The notes under the pieces are model-generated. The model saw nothing but the letters and a program-made list of their open reading frames with translations. It made no database searches and was not told the origin of the DNA. 64,000 nucleotides of DNA from Rhynchopus sp. YZ270_cl-10. Its lineage: Eukaryota > Euglenozoa > Diplonemea > Diplonemida > Diplonemidae. Positions 51,021 through 60,341 of the stretch are shown piece by piece; within the stretch, counting starts at the first letter, position 1, and each line of letters opens with the position of its first letter. The translations under genes and the position numbers were made by a program. The stretch lies in contig OZ037924.1 in the NCBI GenBank assembly GCA_964035575.1, positions 992,001 through 1,056,000 of the forward strand. The letters are read 5' to 3'.

Positions 51021-51059
51021 CACGCCAACAGCGACAAAGAAGTCGAGTTCAACCAAAAA

Positions 51060-52895
51060 ATGCTGAAAATATGCATTGAGGTTATTGTTTTCCTCGCGCG
51101 CAAAGGTGTAGGGCACTCTAACTTGGAGGAGTTTCTGAGTTTTTTCGCAGACAAGCTGGAGTGCACCGACATGGAGGCATACCTCAGACAACAAATACGC
51201 TATCTCAGCTGCGGTGCAGTCTTAGAGATCATGTCCTGCATCACGGAGGTGTTGACAGAAGACCTCCTCAAGCAGGTCAAAGCCTCCCGTTTCTGGGGCC
51301 TGTCGGGGGATTGCTCACGCGACGTCAGCAAGAAGGAGCAACTCGTCTTCGTCGTGCGATACATGGTCGGTGCCACCCCCGTCGAGAAGCTCATCATGAT
51401 GGGTGAGCTGAAGGACCAGACGGGGGCTGGTTACGCGTCGTTGCTGACGAAGTGGATAGACCAGCTCGGGCTCGACTACGGGAAGATGAGTGGATGCTCG
51501 TTTGATGGCGCATCGGCAATGCGTTCCTCGAACAAGGGCTGCCAACAACAAATCCGTGCAGACATAAACCCAGGCGCCCTCTTCACCTGGTGCTACGCAC
51601 ACTCCCTCGCACTCTGTGGCCCAGAAGCAGCGGCAGAGGGGAAATCGCCGGAGATTACCCGGTTCTTCGACGGCCTGCGGTGGGTGTGGGTTTTTTTTTC
51701 GGGATCCAAGATTAAGCTCGACACCCTGGAGGAGATGCTGGAGGAACTTCGCGACTTGTGTGAGTACTGTGACATCCTCATCGCAAAGCCGGGTGACACC
51801 CGGTGGCTCACCAACGGCAGGTGTTGCAGCACCGTCCGCAAGGAGTACCCCGCCGTGCACAGCGCCCTGTGCAAACTTGGAGAGGCCGGCGACGTGGAAG
51901 CACCGTTCATCGCGCAGCACATCAAAGAGCCCGGTTTTTTTGCAACGTTGTCCTTCATGACGGTGGTCCTGGACGAGTTGAACGTGCTGTCGACGTCGCT
52001 CCAGAGCAGGAACACAAACCTGCTCACCGTTTGCAGCCACATCGACAAATGTGTTGCGTCATTGTCGTTGCTTGAAACCAACCCGAACATGTTCCCGTTC
52101 TACCCAGAATGGGTACCGAGGTATAATCAATGCCACGGTACAAAACTTTCCCGTCGGAACTTTGCGATTCATCACGACACGGTCTGCAAGCCATACCTCA
52201 AGGAGCTGCTGAAGTGCCTCAGTGAACGATTCGTGAACATGGACATTGTGAGATGCTTCTCAGTATTCGACATCCGCAACCTCCCTGCTAACGCGGACGG
52301 GCTGGCGATCTACGGCAACACCGAGGTGAAGAAGCTCATCGAGGAATTTACTGAGCTGCATACACTCGAGTACAAAAAGTACGATGTTGTGGGCGAGAAG
52401 ACGCGTGGGAGACCAGAGTACTCCAAGACGGAGCATACTGTGATATCGCGCACTCAAACAACGCCGTTACTGAGCGTGGACACGACGCCGTTCGTTGAGG
52501 AGTCGCCAGAACTGAACAGTCTGGAGACAAAGAAAGCTGTAGCTGTGAAAGAATGGAGGATCCTGGTGGACGTTTTGTCGAAGAGAACTACAACAAAGGA
52601 CACTTCGGACCTGATCGCAACATTCTTGACAAGTTCCGCAGGAGACGCCTACCCCATTATGAGGGATCTTGTTTTGCTTGGGTTGTCAATCCCCGTCACA
52701 TCAGTTGAAGACGAGCGCTGCTTCAACGGCATGAAGTACGTCAAGAATAGCTACAGAAACAAACTGCTGGATTCAAGTCTGCTATGCATTCTTATGTGCA
52801 AACAGGCAGAGACAAATGAGAATAAATTTACGCCTGACCAAATCCAAAGGATTTTTGAAGCCTTTAAAAGAAAGAAGGTTAGAGTTTCTGTGTGA
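51060..52895 (+). CDS. hAT transposase catalytic and dimerisation part
   Basis: 611 codons from the first ATG after the TAG; the 13 codons between are also open. It has the hAT RNase-H-like core: SGDCSRDVSKKEQ with Asp84, CSFDGASAM with Asp149, then WCYAHSLALC. The C-terminal hAT dimerisation region is IPVTSVEDERCFNGMKYVKN (from residue 544), with acidic residues that fit the third catalytic position. The type is like the ZNF862/DUF4371 branch of hAT. Apart from the single TAG upstream the gene looks whole, so the insertion is probably young. Confidence 0.88.
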   Translation: MLKICIEVIVFLARKGVGHSNLEEFLSFFADKLECTDMEAYLRQQIRYLSCGAVLEIMSCITEVLTEDLLKQVKASRFWGLSGDCSRDVSKKEQLVFVVRYMVGATPVEKLIMMGELKDQTGAGYASLLTKWIDQLGLDYGKMSGCSFDGASAMRSSNKGCQQQIRADINPGALFTWCYAHSLALCGPEAAAEGKSPEITRFFDGLRWVWVFFSGSKIKLDTLEEMLEELRDLCEYCDILIAKPGDTRWLTNGRCCSTVRKEYPAVHSALCKLGEAGDVEAPFIAQHIKEPGFFATLSFMTVVLDELNVLSTSLQSRNTNLLTVCSHIDKCVASLSLLETNPNMFPFYPEWVPRYNQCHGTKLSRRNFAIHHDTVCKPYLKELLKCLSERFVNMDIVRCFSVFDIRNLPANADGLAIYGNTEVKKLIEEFTELHTLEYKKYDVVGEKTRGRPEYSKTEHTVISRTQTTPLLSVDTTPFVEESPELNSLETKKAVAVKEWRILVDVLSKRTTTKDTSDLIATFLTSSAGDAYPIMRDLVLLGLSIPVTSVEDERCFNGMKYVKNSYRNKLLDSSLLCILMCKQAETNENKFTPDQIQRIFEAFKRKKVRVSV

Positions 52896-54570
52896 TGCTT
52901 ATCAGGTTGGGGGGACAATGGGGTTAGGGGTACGGGTGGGGCGAAGGGGTGGGGTGGGGTGTGATTGTTCATTTGTCGAACTCTTCTATTGAAATGAAAA
53001 GACCACTTAACGAGTTTCGAAAAAGCAACACAAAAAAAAAAAGCCCCCAATTTTTAGCTTTGTACAGGACCTTTTCGCGCGGAGCGCGAAAATTTTTTTT
53101 TAGCCTTTTTTTTTAACTTAGACAAATCTGTGGCCAGACTTTGTCTACGGTTGAGGACCCTGCCCCCCCCCAAAAAAAAAAAAAAGTTTTTTTGGGGCGA
53201 AAAATTTTTTTTTGAGCGGGTATTTCAGGCTCCAGCAGGGATTCTCTGGCTTTTCGTCAGCACCACAACGGACACAGCCAAGCACTCGGTGGCTGTCACA
53301 CTCACAATGTGTGAAAGTGGTGCCAGGGATGCTCCCTGCGATTGTCGCCACCTTTAGCAGTTCCAGGAAAGCAAGCGAAGTGATTATGTGGAAGTGTATT
53401 TCGTTTTATGCATGGGTACTGAGTGTAATTTTCCGCTCGCTGCGCTCGCGGAGGTACACCTTAAATTTTTTTCCCGCTCGCTTCGCTCGCGGAAAGCCCC
53501 AATGTGAAATAAAAAAAACGGGCGCGGAAAATTTTTTTGAGCCTCCCACGATTTCACAAAAACCCCAAAAAAAATAGCGTCAGGCCCTGGTTTCCCCATT
53601 TTCCCGTGAATTTTCACACCTCTTCCAACTTTGTCAGGGAGGAGCGCGCGCGAAGCGCGCGCGACGACCGCTTGTGTGGGGAGAAAGCTCGGAATAGACT
53701 TTTCTGAAGGGTTTTGTACAGAAAAATTTTTGCACCCCTAAAATTCCCAGAGGGGGGTGCAGGCTGAGGACCCTGCTTGCGCGACCAAACAAAAAAAAAA
53801 ACATCTTTATCTTTTAAGTACAATAGCCTCCGGGCGACATTGAGTACAGATCCTGCACTAGCAGGTTTGTCTACATAACAAAAACGAAAGTAACGTTTTA
53901 TCCACGCGCGTGAAGCTTTATTTTCCTCGCCCACCCAAAAGTACGTGGAGGGGTGTGAAAATAAATTTTTTATTTTCACCCTGTGAAAATAAAAATTTTA
54001 TTTTCACCGTTTTTTTTCACCCGTCTTAAGCCCCCAAACACCCCCAAACTCACCCTATTTTTTTTGAGTTTTTTTTTTTTTTTTCCCCAGGGTATCTGGA
54101 CTGGGGTGGGGGGACGGGGTGTGCATGGTGGTAGCTACAAACTTGTTGGAGTAGCCCTCAAGCTATGCCAGCGGAGGTAATATATTTTAGGGTAAATTGC
54201 GATAGCACGTACAAAAAGTGTGCGTGTTATCGCGAACAAAAACGTACGTGTTTTCCCCGGGTACCCAGTACCAGTACCCCCAATGACATAACGAAGTATC
54301 GCTTGAAAGTATCGTTCAATAACCTTGGGTGTGCAGGTGAAGTAGGACACACAAGGTATATCAAACGATAAATCAATCAGATAAACGTTACATCATTGTA
54401 AAATTGTTGGCACCGCCCCCCTGTCTTCGTATTTAGTACGTCGACAGGCCAAACAGCGTTGGGCTCAGAAGAAGTGGTGCAAGACACTGGAGATCCACAC
54501 TACAGGTCTCACACGACACTTGGGCGGGCTCGGAAAATAAAGCTTCACACTTATGGATAAAATTATGTCT

Positions 54571-54681
54571 TGGAGTAGAAAATAAGCGTTTTTTCCACCT
54601 CGTTGGTGTTTTCAACCCTCGTGACTTTAACTCGGGTTGAAAACACCAACTCGGTGGAAAAAACGACTTATTTTCACTCCA
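54571..54681. mobile_element. Near-perfect hairpin MITE
   Basis: A 111-bp palindrome: TGGAGTAGAAAATAAGCGTT, then TTTTCCACC, GTTGGTGTTTTCAACCC, a 15-base loop and the reverse complement with few mismatches. The transcript would fold into a stem of nearly 50 bp. Confidence 0.7.
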
Positions 54682-55849
54682 ATAAATAGCTATTTCCTTG
54701 CTTTCTTAACTTAGTTCTCATCAACCCTAAGTAGGAATATTTCTCGCCGCCCGCTGAAGAGAGTTTTCTGTTGATGTTGTGACCAAAAAAGTGTGCCGTC
54801 ACGTTATCAGTGCCTCTCTCAAACCATTTTTTGTTTTTGAACAAATATAAGACAATAAGCTTATCGAATTTTAATCACCGCCCCCGCACCCAAAACGTAA
54901 ACACCACTTTTCATTCAGAAAAAAATAATGTTTTCCTCACTTTTTTTCTTCCACAAGCGCTGGGTTTTTTTTTTGTGTTGGCTAATCAAAAAGCCCTAGT
55001 TTCGTGCGACACGTTTCCCCATGTATTGGACGGGCCACCATATGTCAAACGGTACAGGGTGGTTCCGTGCATATCATAGAACCTGGCACTTTGTGTCTCC
55101 CAAAAACCTAAAGCGTTGTGTGTGAAGTTTTGAGGGAAGGAAAAAATAAAACTAAGATAATTCATCTTTACGTAGGGTGCCCTTCTGTCGCTTTGCCTCA
55201 GCCATCCACCGTTTGTTGTTTTTGAGCTTTTTTCCCCCACCAGTATCGTTTTCCCCTAATTTAATTGTAAGCTCGCGTAGCGGAGGCTGCGCGATTTCAG
55301 TGTGGCTTGTGTGTTTTGTTTTCTTCTTTTTTGCAACTGGCTTTATTCCCCATTCACTTCCGTTGTTGTCTCTTTACGTTTGCACGGTGCCCTTATTGGG
55401 AGGCTGACCGCTAGAGACTGTCCCCTGTCCATCCTTTTGCGCGTTACTGCTCCACGTCTACCTCACTACGGTTCTTCTGTGCGCACGGTGTCTAAGAGTG
55501 TCTTAAGTTGCTCTTAGTAACGTTCGTGCGAACCTTTTGAGGAGACGGTGGCTGTTACAAATAGTTTTCTTCACAAAACGTGAGCTCTGTATCTGTGTCT
55601 GAGCCTCATGTGTCAACTGGGTAGAAAAGAACAGTGTTTTGTTTATATTTGCATGTCAGAAAAAACATCCAAACTTCGCCCATATTAAACTGCCTCATAG
55701 TGTGGTGGTAGGTAGAGTAGCGCCGAAGAGCACGAACGGGGGTTTATATTATTTCTTCCAGAGTGTACCCCAGCGCATGACACAGAGTTTGATACCTAAA
55801 AGAAACCACCACCTCGTCCCTCCCATCATTGGCAGTAGTGCACATTGCA

Positions 55850-55882
55850 TGTTCCCTAGCTCTTTTACTTTCACGTCGACAG
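55850..55882 (+). promoter_or_regulatory. Probable trans-splice acceptor, isocyanide synthase copy 3
   Basis: TTCCCTAGCTCTTTTACTTT followed by CACGTCGACAG, AG at 55881-55882, 27 bases before the ATG. Unrelated to the tract of copies 1 and 2. Confidence 0.45.
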
Positions 55883-55909
55883 ATTTATTATCAAAACCGA
55901 AACCAAACC

Positions 55910-57859
55910 ATGTCCACCGTCCACTGCACAACACCAACACGTGGCGAGGAGGATGCCGCAAGCATGGGATCCTCGTACCTGCCCGTTGGGGATGCTGCCA
56001 GCTTGTCGAGCGAGACGTCTGTGACTGTGGACGAGCAGGTGGACCACTTCCTGACGTGCTTTGAGAACCTGCGCATCACACCAGGCCACGACCAGTACGA
56101 GGCGGTGGGGAAGGAGCGCCTGCGTGTGCGTGTGGCAGAGGTGATGGCACGCAGGGAGGTGCTGACGCTGGTGCTGCCTGCATTCCCGTTCAAGTCGCCG
56201 AACACAACAAACAAGGTGCTTGGGACGCTGCCCGACAGGGGTGAGGAGCTTGCACTGGAGCGCATTGAGAAGCTCTGCTGCGATGCAGAGGCGGTGTACA
56301 CACCTGGTGTGCGTGTGGTCATCTTCAGCGACGGGCGTGTGTTTGCGTCGCTTTTGGAAGTGGTGGATGAGCAGCTGATGGCGTACAAGGATGCACTGCG
56401 TGACTTGAGCGATGCAGCAGGACACACACACATCTCCTTCGACGACCTGGAGCAGTACACGAATACAGCTGACCCCATCCGCGAGCTGCAGGTGCTGTAC
56501 AACCAGACAGACATCGACATGGACGCATACGTGGCAGAGGACGAGGACGCACTGAGACTGATGCAGGGCTTCGCTGCCTTCCTCGTGCGTGACCTGGAGC
56601 AGCGCTGGGACGGGGAGGGGCTGTCGAAGCGCCAGCGCTACAGGAAGTGCAAGGAGCTCTCGAAGGAGATGATGCTGCGCAACATGGCCTTCTCGCAGCT
56701 TGTGGACGACTCGTACCCAGGCTGTGTGCGTCTGTCGATCCACGCACACAACAACGCAGGGCCGAAGTACGGTGTGTACGTGGTGCCGCCGCCTGTGGTG
56801 TCGGAGCAGGCAGAGGACCGTGCGAAGCAGCTCCTCCCAAGAACGCCGTGGCACAACGTCATCTGTGAGGATGCAGACGGGACTGTGCACTGCATGCAGC
56901 GTCAGTTTGTCGACACAGACAAGTACGAACTCAGCTGGAAGTTTGGCCGCCCGTGGGGATTCGTGGAGAAGCAGGCAGTGTCGGATCTCCCTGCTGAGTG
57001 GCAGTCGTTGGGCGTGACGTTCTCGCCGCTTGTGGGTGACAGTGGGAAGGCAGGTGGCTTCAACGGGCTGATGATCCAGGCGAAGGAGGGCAGCACACCA
57101 TCGCTGCTGGATGTCCCACACAAGTCCCTTCGTGAGCTGTCCCTGAAGCACGGGACTGTTGTGCTGCGTGGCTTCAAGAACGAGACGGAGAAGAGTCACT
57201 TTGAGGCTGTTGCCAGCAAGCTTGGAAGCATCATGATGTGGCCTGGCTTCGGGGCGGTGCTGGAGCTGAAGTACGCACAAGGGTCGAAGGTGGTGTGGTA
57301 CTCGCGTGAGGCAATTCCCTGCCACTGGGATGGGATGTTCAAGATCCGTGACGACGGTGGTCTGGGTGAGATCCCGATGTTCCAGACATTCCACTGTGTG
57401 CAGGAGTACCCTGTGGCAGGGGACTCGAATGGGAAGACTGTCTTCTGCGACACCCGCAGTGTGCTGCGTGACCTGACACCCGAGCAGGCACACAGGCTGA
57501 GCAAGACCGTGCTGTCGTACGAGACGAAGGGAAACCACGTCTTCGGGAACTTGGTGAGCGAGCCTGTGTTCCAAGTGCACCCCTCGACAGGGGAGCGTGT
57601 GCTGCGCTACCACGAGCCCTGGACAAGCGAGATGCAGCCAACGAAGACGACTGTTGCCTCTGCAGCGGCAGACGACCTGGAGGCTGAGTGTGAGTGGGTC
57701 AACAACCTGCTCCTCCCGCTTGTGTACGACACAAAGCACACGTACTCGCATTCGTGGCAGGCAGGGGACTTCCTGATGGCCGACAACTACGCCCAGCTGC
57801 ACTGGAGGACCACGCTGGATGAAGCTGGCCGTGTGCTGCGCAGAATCCACGTCAACTAA
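55910..57859 (+). CDS. Isocyanide synthase-Fe/2OG dioxygenase fusion, copy 3
   Basis: 649 residues, same DIT1/PvcA plus TauD fusion, 8.2 kb downstream of copy 2 beyond the nested hAT elements. In protein it differs from copy 1 only at residue 150 (Glu for Asp) that I can see; all motifs and iron ligands are intact. Similarity to copies 1 and 2 begins a few bases before the ATG (CAAACC) and stops at the stop codon (TAA here, TAG in the others). Both flanks are unrelated. Diagnostic silent sites match copy 1 over the first two thirds and copy 2 at the 3' end, so it is a mosaic. It has its own pyrimidine tract upstream and could be regulated differently. Confidence 0.93.
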   Translation: MSTVHCTTPTRGEEDAASMGSSYLPVGDAASLSSETSVTVDEQVDHFLTCFENLRITPGHDQYEAVGKERLRVRVAEVMARREVLTLVLPAFPFKSPNTTNKVLGTLPDRGEELALERIEKLCCDAEAVYTPGVRVVIFSDGRVFASLLEVVDEQLMAYKDALRDLSDAAGHTHISFDDLEQYTNTADPIRELQVLYNQTDIDMDAYVAEDEDALRLMQGFAAFLVRDLEQRWDGEGLSKRQRYRKCKELSKEMMLRNMAFSQLVDDSYPGCVRLSIHAHNNAGPKYGVYVVPPPVVSEQAEDRAKQLLPRTPWHNVICEDADGTVHCMQRQFVDTDKYELSWKFGRPWGFVEKQAVSDLPAEWQSLGVTFSPLVGDSGKAGGFNGLMIQAKEGSTPSLLDVPHKSLRELSLKHGTVVLRGFKNETEKSHFEAVASKLGSIMMWPGFGAVLELKYAQGSKVVWYSREAIPCHWDGMFKIRDDGGLGEIPMFQTFHCVQEYPVAGDSNGKTVFCDTRSVLRDLTPEQAHRLSKTVLSYETKGNHVFGNLVSEPVFQVHPSTGERVLRYHEPWTSEMQPTKTTVASAAADDLEAECEWVNNLLLPLVYDTKHTYSHSWQAGDFLMADNYAQLHWRTTLDEAGRVLRRIHVN

Positions 57860-59687
57860 ATGACTTGAGTTGATGATCAGAAAATGAAACACAAAACGAA
57901 CCTGATGTGCCTCAGGCGCATTCATCTTCCTCCACTTTCCACTTAGCATTTTATTTCTGTTACGCTTCGGCATTCCGATTTTGCTGTTTTTTTTTTTTTG
58001 TTTTGTTTTTTTTAAATCCAATTGAATTAACTTTCTATTCCTTTATAACGAGACGCGCCGTGTGTGTATCTTTCTCCCCCACACAATAGCAGATCGTTTA
58101 TTTGTTAAAAACCTACTTTAATGTACACGGAGCGAGACTTGGTATGTCGAATTGCACTACTTCCATCCAACTTTCACACACATCTATGTTTTCAACTTAC
58201 CTTCCTTCACCCCCCTGTAAGGGCAACCGTAGGTGAAGTAAGGTATAGTATTGAAATCGATGTGGGGGGGGGAGTAAAGGGTCAATTTTACAAAACCAGA
58301 TTTTGAGGAAAATTTTAGCCGAAAATGGGCCCCACGTATAAGGAACCGGGCTCATATTTCTCAAAATTTAAGTGGTCAAAAAATTATCCAATTTTCGAGA
58401 TTGACCCCACCACTGCACGGGCGGATCCCAAAAATGCAAATAAGGACCCTTTTTTGTTCTCTTGAAATGTATAATTTCATGTTTTCGCGAAAAAAATAAC
58501 AACTGATCCCTACAAGGGTTGAAGGAAGGTGGTTGAAAATAACAATAACAACAAGAACAACTAATTGCTAAGAAAAAACGGGTGTGATGTGGAAAACTCC
58601 GCGCGATTTTCGAAACCACCGTAGCATCCTGGCGATTTGGTGGAGGTGCTGATGCGCCTGGTGTGATCGATGTGTTGTAGTCTGTGCATTCTGTGTTCCT
58701 TCCGCACTGCTCCAACGACGACGACAATGTGGGGAGCCTGTGGACAACTACGAGCTGGAACACGCCGAGCCTGCCGAGCCGACGTCCAACAATGCTCTCG
58801 AGCAGATGGTGCTGGATGAAGAGGACAGCGCCCCTTCTTGAACGTTTCAGATGCTGGCGTCCCAGTGGATCTGGCAGCGTACGAAGAGCGTTAACATACC
58901 TGCAGAAGAGCAGAATGCTGGACGTGCTGTAGATTATTTCTACAGGATGGAGTTCCACATCACACCCCGTTTTTTTTCCGATAGCAATTACTTGTTTTTT
59001 TTGTCTTTACCATACTTTGCTATACTGGACTCATGTGCACGAGAGGCACATGTCATCCTTCAAGTATGCTCTATGGTACTGTGTCACAAACCCTCAACTC
59101 ATTCCCGTGAGGAGAGGACTACTCCACCCTATCATGTTCCACCTAAACAAGCCTACACTTTTTGTTAAGAAGCTGCTTGTGTGCCGGACAGAGGCACATT
59201 GCTTGGTTCTTTGGCTTTAGATATCAGAGTGTGTGTATTTTCTTTTTGTGGTCTTTGTTTGTTTGTTTGTTGTCCCTTGCACCTTTGCGGGATACAAAAA
59301 AGGCGTCCTCCTCAGTGGGGTTTTGCCGATCCTTTCATTACGCATATTATTATTCAGAAAATCTAAGACAAGTCAATTGTGTCTTTGTGCCGCTTCAGGC
59401 GTGTTCAGGCCCCTTGTACAGTTTGAGACTTTTTTTCCTTTCCACCTTCCCTTTATTTTCTCTCTGCGTGAGATGTGACTAAGAATTCGGACGAAATTTA
59501 GCCAATCTAACGATCTCTGACAGCGCGCTTTTGCCCTTTTTTTTGTAAACAGTCGAAAGAGATGTATGTTCTCTTTGCTTTTTGGCTGTGTTCAATTAAG
59601 AGCCCTCACGTTCTTTCCTTGAGGCTGCGATGGTTGGCAAGGGATCGTTTGGCTGTTTCGTCTTTCCTGGGTTCTTTCTGCATCTCC
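57860..59687. other. Gene-free stretch
   Basis: No gene. A block at about 58498-58610 (CAACTAATTGCT, AACGGGTGTGATGTGGAAAA) also occurs at 41138-41250. At 58738-58780 one frame reads DNYELEHAEPAEP, matched by DDYELEHAEP at 39090, a hint of a decayed transposon gene. Confidence 0.5.
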
Positions 59688-59695
59688 GTATCAAT

Positions 59696-60333
59696 CAGGG
59701 TATTAGGGTGGTTAAAAAAACTGGTTTTGAAAACCAGTTTTTCCAAAAACTGGTTTTCAAAAAAAAAAAAAAAACAGAGAAATCTGGAGGGGAAAAAAAA
59801 ACCGACACTTTTCACCAGGCCTTTCTGTAAATGTCGTCCCCAGATTAGGGCGGACTCGATTTTTTTCCCCGCATTTTCCCCCCGCCTGGTAGAACCGTGG
59901 TTGAACCACGGGAGTGCCATTTGGGAAATGGCTGTTCCTTGATTTTTTTTTGCCTGCGGCGCCATTTTTCATTTTTTGCTCCGCAAAAAAGGGTTCGTTT
60001 GAGTGGCTCTGTGGTGTAAAAAGCTAGATTTTTACACCGTACCCTCAAAATTTTTCGCCTGCGGCGCCATTTTATATTATTTTTTTGCCCCGCAAAAAAG
60101 AAAATACAGTCCCTCTGTTCCCAATGTCTACCCTGGGTCAGCAGCGCCGAAAAATATTTTGAATCTGGATTCCTGGATAAGACACTGACCCCACCCCCAA
60201 AAAACCCGAAAAAGGTGACTGTGTCCGTCAACGGTGGAGGTTTTCGCCAGAAACACTAGTTTTTGCCGCCCAGGAGAGAAAACCAGAAAAACCAGTTTTT
60301 TCCGTGATTTTGGATTTTCACCCTAATACCCTG
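59696..60333. mobile_element. Non-autonomous hAT element, ends CAGGGTATTAGGGTG
   Basis: A 638-bp element with perfect 15-bp inverted ends, flanked by GTATCAAT at 59688-59695 and 60334-60341, a clean 8-bp duplication. AAAACCAGTTTTT/AACTGGTTTT inverted motifs follow each end. It contains a GCGCCGCAGGCG repeat copy (59942-60120) and no transposase. Confidence 0.88.
59942..60120 (+). repeat. GCGCCGCAGGCG repeat copy
   Basis: Forward copy inside the hAT element, with both GCCTGCGGCGCC modules. Similarity continues beyond into CTGTTCCCAATGTC, also adjacent to the reverse copy at 25195. Confidence 0.7.
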
Positions 60334-60341
60334 GTATCAAT

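Larger units (their letters stand above)
49793..53162 (+). mobile_element. hAT transposon nested in the older hAT
   Basis: A 3370-bp element with ends CAGGGTCCTCAACC on both sides, flanked by runs of C on each side that contain an 8-bp duplication (49785-49792 and 53163-53170). GTCTAAGTTA subterminal repeats occur at both ends, including a palindrome around TAAGTTAGGCCTTAACTTA at 49811, and are probable transposase-binding sites. It carries a transposase gene in two same-frame pieces (50049-51020 and 51060-52895). Its termini are so close to those of the host element that one transposase could act on both. Confidence 0.85.
48366..53775. mobile_element. Old hAT element hosting a younger one
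   Basis: Ends are CAGGGTCCTCA on both sides, and CTTGCGCG stands immediately outside at 48358-48365 and 53776-53783, a perfect 8-bp duplication typical of hAT transposons. Its own sequence is 48366-49792 plus 53163-53775, about 2 kb; the rest is a second hAT inserted in it. The left arm carries TTTGTATTTTTTGTATT repeats and a GGTGCAAAAATTTTTGCACC hairpin. The right arm has GCGCGCGAAGCGCGCGC and CTCGCTTCGCTCGCGG hairpins. What remains of its transposase at 48969-49495 is internally deleted, so the element is non-autonomous. Confidence 0.85.
53784..55909. other. Gene-free stretch before copy 3
   Basis: No gene. Includes a relic of the fold-back element core at 54418-54470 (CTGTCTTCGTA, GACAGGCCAAACAGCG) and a near-perfect hairpin element at 54571-54681. 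Confidence 0.55.
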
